DNA of 14,546 nt from an uncultured Oscillospiraceae bacterium. Its GTDB lineage: Bacteria; Bacillota; Clostridia; Oscillospirales; Acutalibacteraceae. The position numbers and the translations under genes were made by a program. Positions 14,502 through 14,546 of this stretch are shown here, piece after piece; the first letter of the stretch is position 1, and the number at the start of each line of letters is the position of its first letter. Under the pieces are notes generated by a model, which was not told the DNA's origin, did not search any database, and saw only the letters and a program-made list of their open reading frames with translations. The stretch spans positions 1-14,546 of the forward strand of contig CAJJPG010000035.1 in the NCBI GenBank assembly GCA_905193585.1, given 5' to 3'.

Positions 14502-14546
14502 TTTTTCAACCTGCGTTCATAGAATATTTTCATATTTGATTTTAAC

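Noticed and set aside
14517..14546. Possible 3' end of a further minus-strand gene at the right edge (frame ending TGA at 14517, or another ending inside the NusG-II start at 14495).
   Set aside because: Only 10-17 codons are visible, two frames are equally possible and no motif supports either.

Overview
The window looks like chromosomal core sequence from a low-to-moderate GC Firmicute, most likely a gut-type Clostridia (Oscillospirales/Ruminococcaceae-like). This is inferred from the gene set (ftsEX with an M23 hydrolase, VanZ, AI-2E permease, pth-mfd, archaeal-type apgM, NusG domain II plus Gx transporter), strong AGGAGG-type ribosome binding sites and sigma-A-type promoters. I see no rRNA, tRNA, CRISPR array, transposase or phage gene.

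Layout. A bidirectional terminator hairpin (1-37) lies next to a leftward EamA-type drug/metabolite transporter (88-987). A divergent intergenic region (988-1220) carries one leftward and two rightward sigma-A-like promoters and a 16-bp perfect palindrome. A long rightward block follows: a CdaR/PucR-type HTH regulator, ftsE, ftsX (1-nt overlap), a secreted coiled-coil M23 peptidoglycan hydrolase, an intrinsic terminator, a VanZ-family membrane protein probably started from a rare AUU codon, an AI-2E-family permease, and an unrecognised coiled-coil protein. A short spacer with 7-bp and 11-bp repeats leads to a flavin reductase-like protein, pth (peptidyl-tRNA hydrolase) and mfd (transcription-repair coupling factor). 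Then comes a phosphoglycerate mutase-family (ApgM) gene with its own promoter and a structured leader. At the right end, on the minus strand, are a NusG-domain-II protein and a Gx transporter/HepI-like membrane protein. The latter converges on apgM with a 15-bp overlap.

How the genes work together. FtsE and FtsX form the ABC-type complex that controls cell-wall hydrolysis at division. The next gene encodes a secreted coiled-coil/M23 protein of the type that docks on the FtsX outer loop, so the three make a coherent wall-cleavage module, with the HTH regulator as its likely first gene. Pth and Mfd are housekeeping proteins for translation and DNA repair that often sit together. The NusG-II/Gx pair resembles gene pairs near flavin-based electron-transfer and quinone functions in other Firmicutes.

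Most interesting element. The apgM leader (about 12339-12495) can be drawn by hand as two mutually exclusive RNA folds. One is a compact three-way junction that leaves the ribosome binding site free. The other is a 17-bp perfect helix that buries the Shine-Dalgarno region and part of the AUG. This is the architecture of a translational riboswitch or protein-binding switch, and I do not recognise its class.
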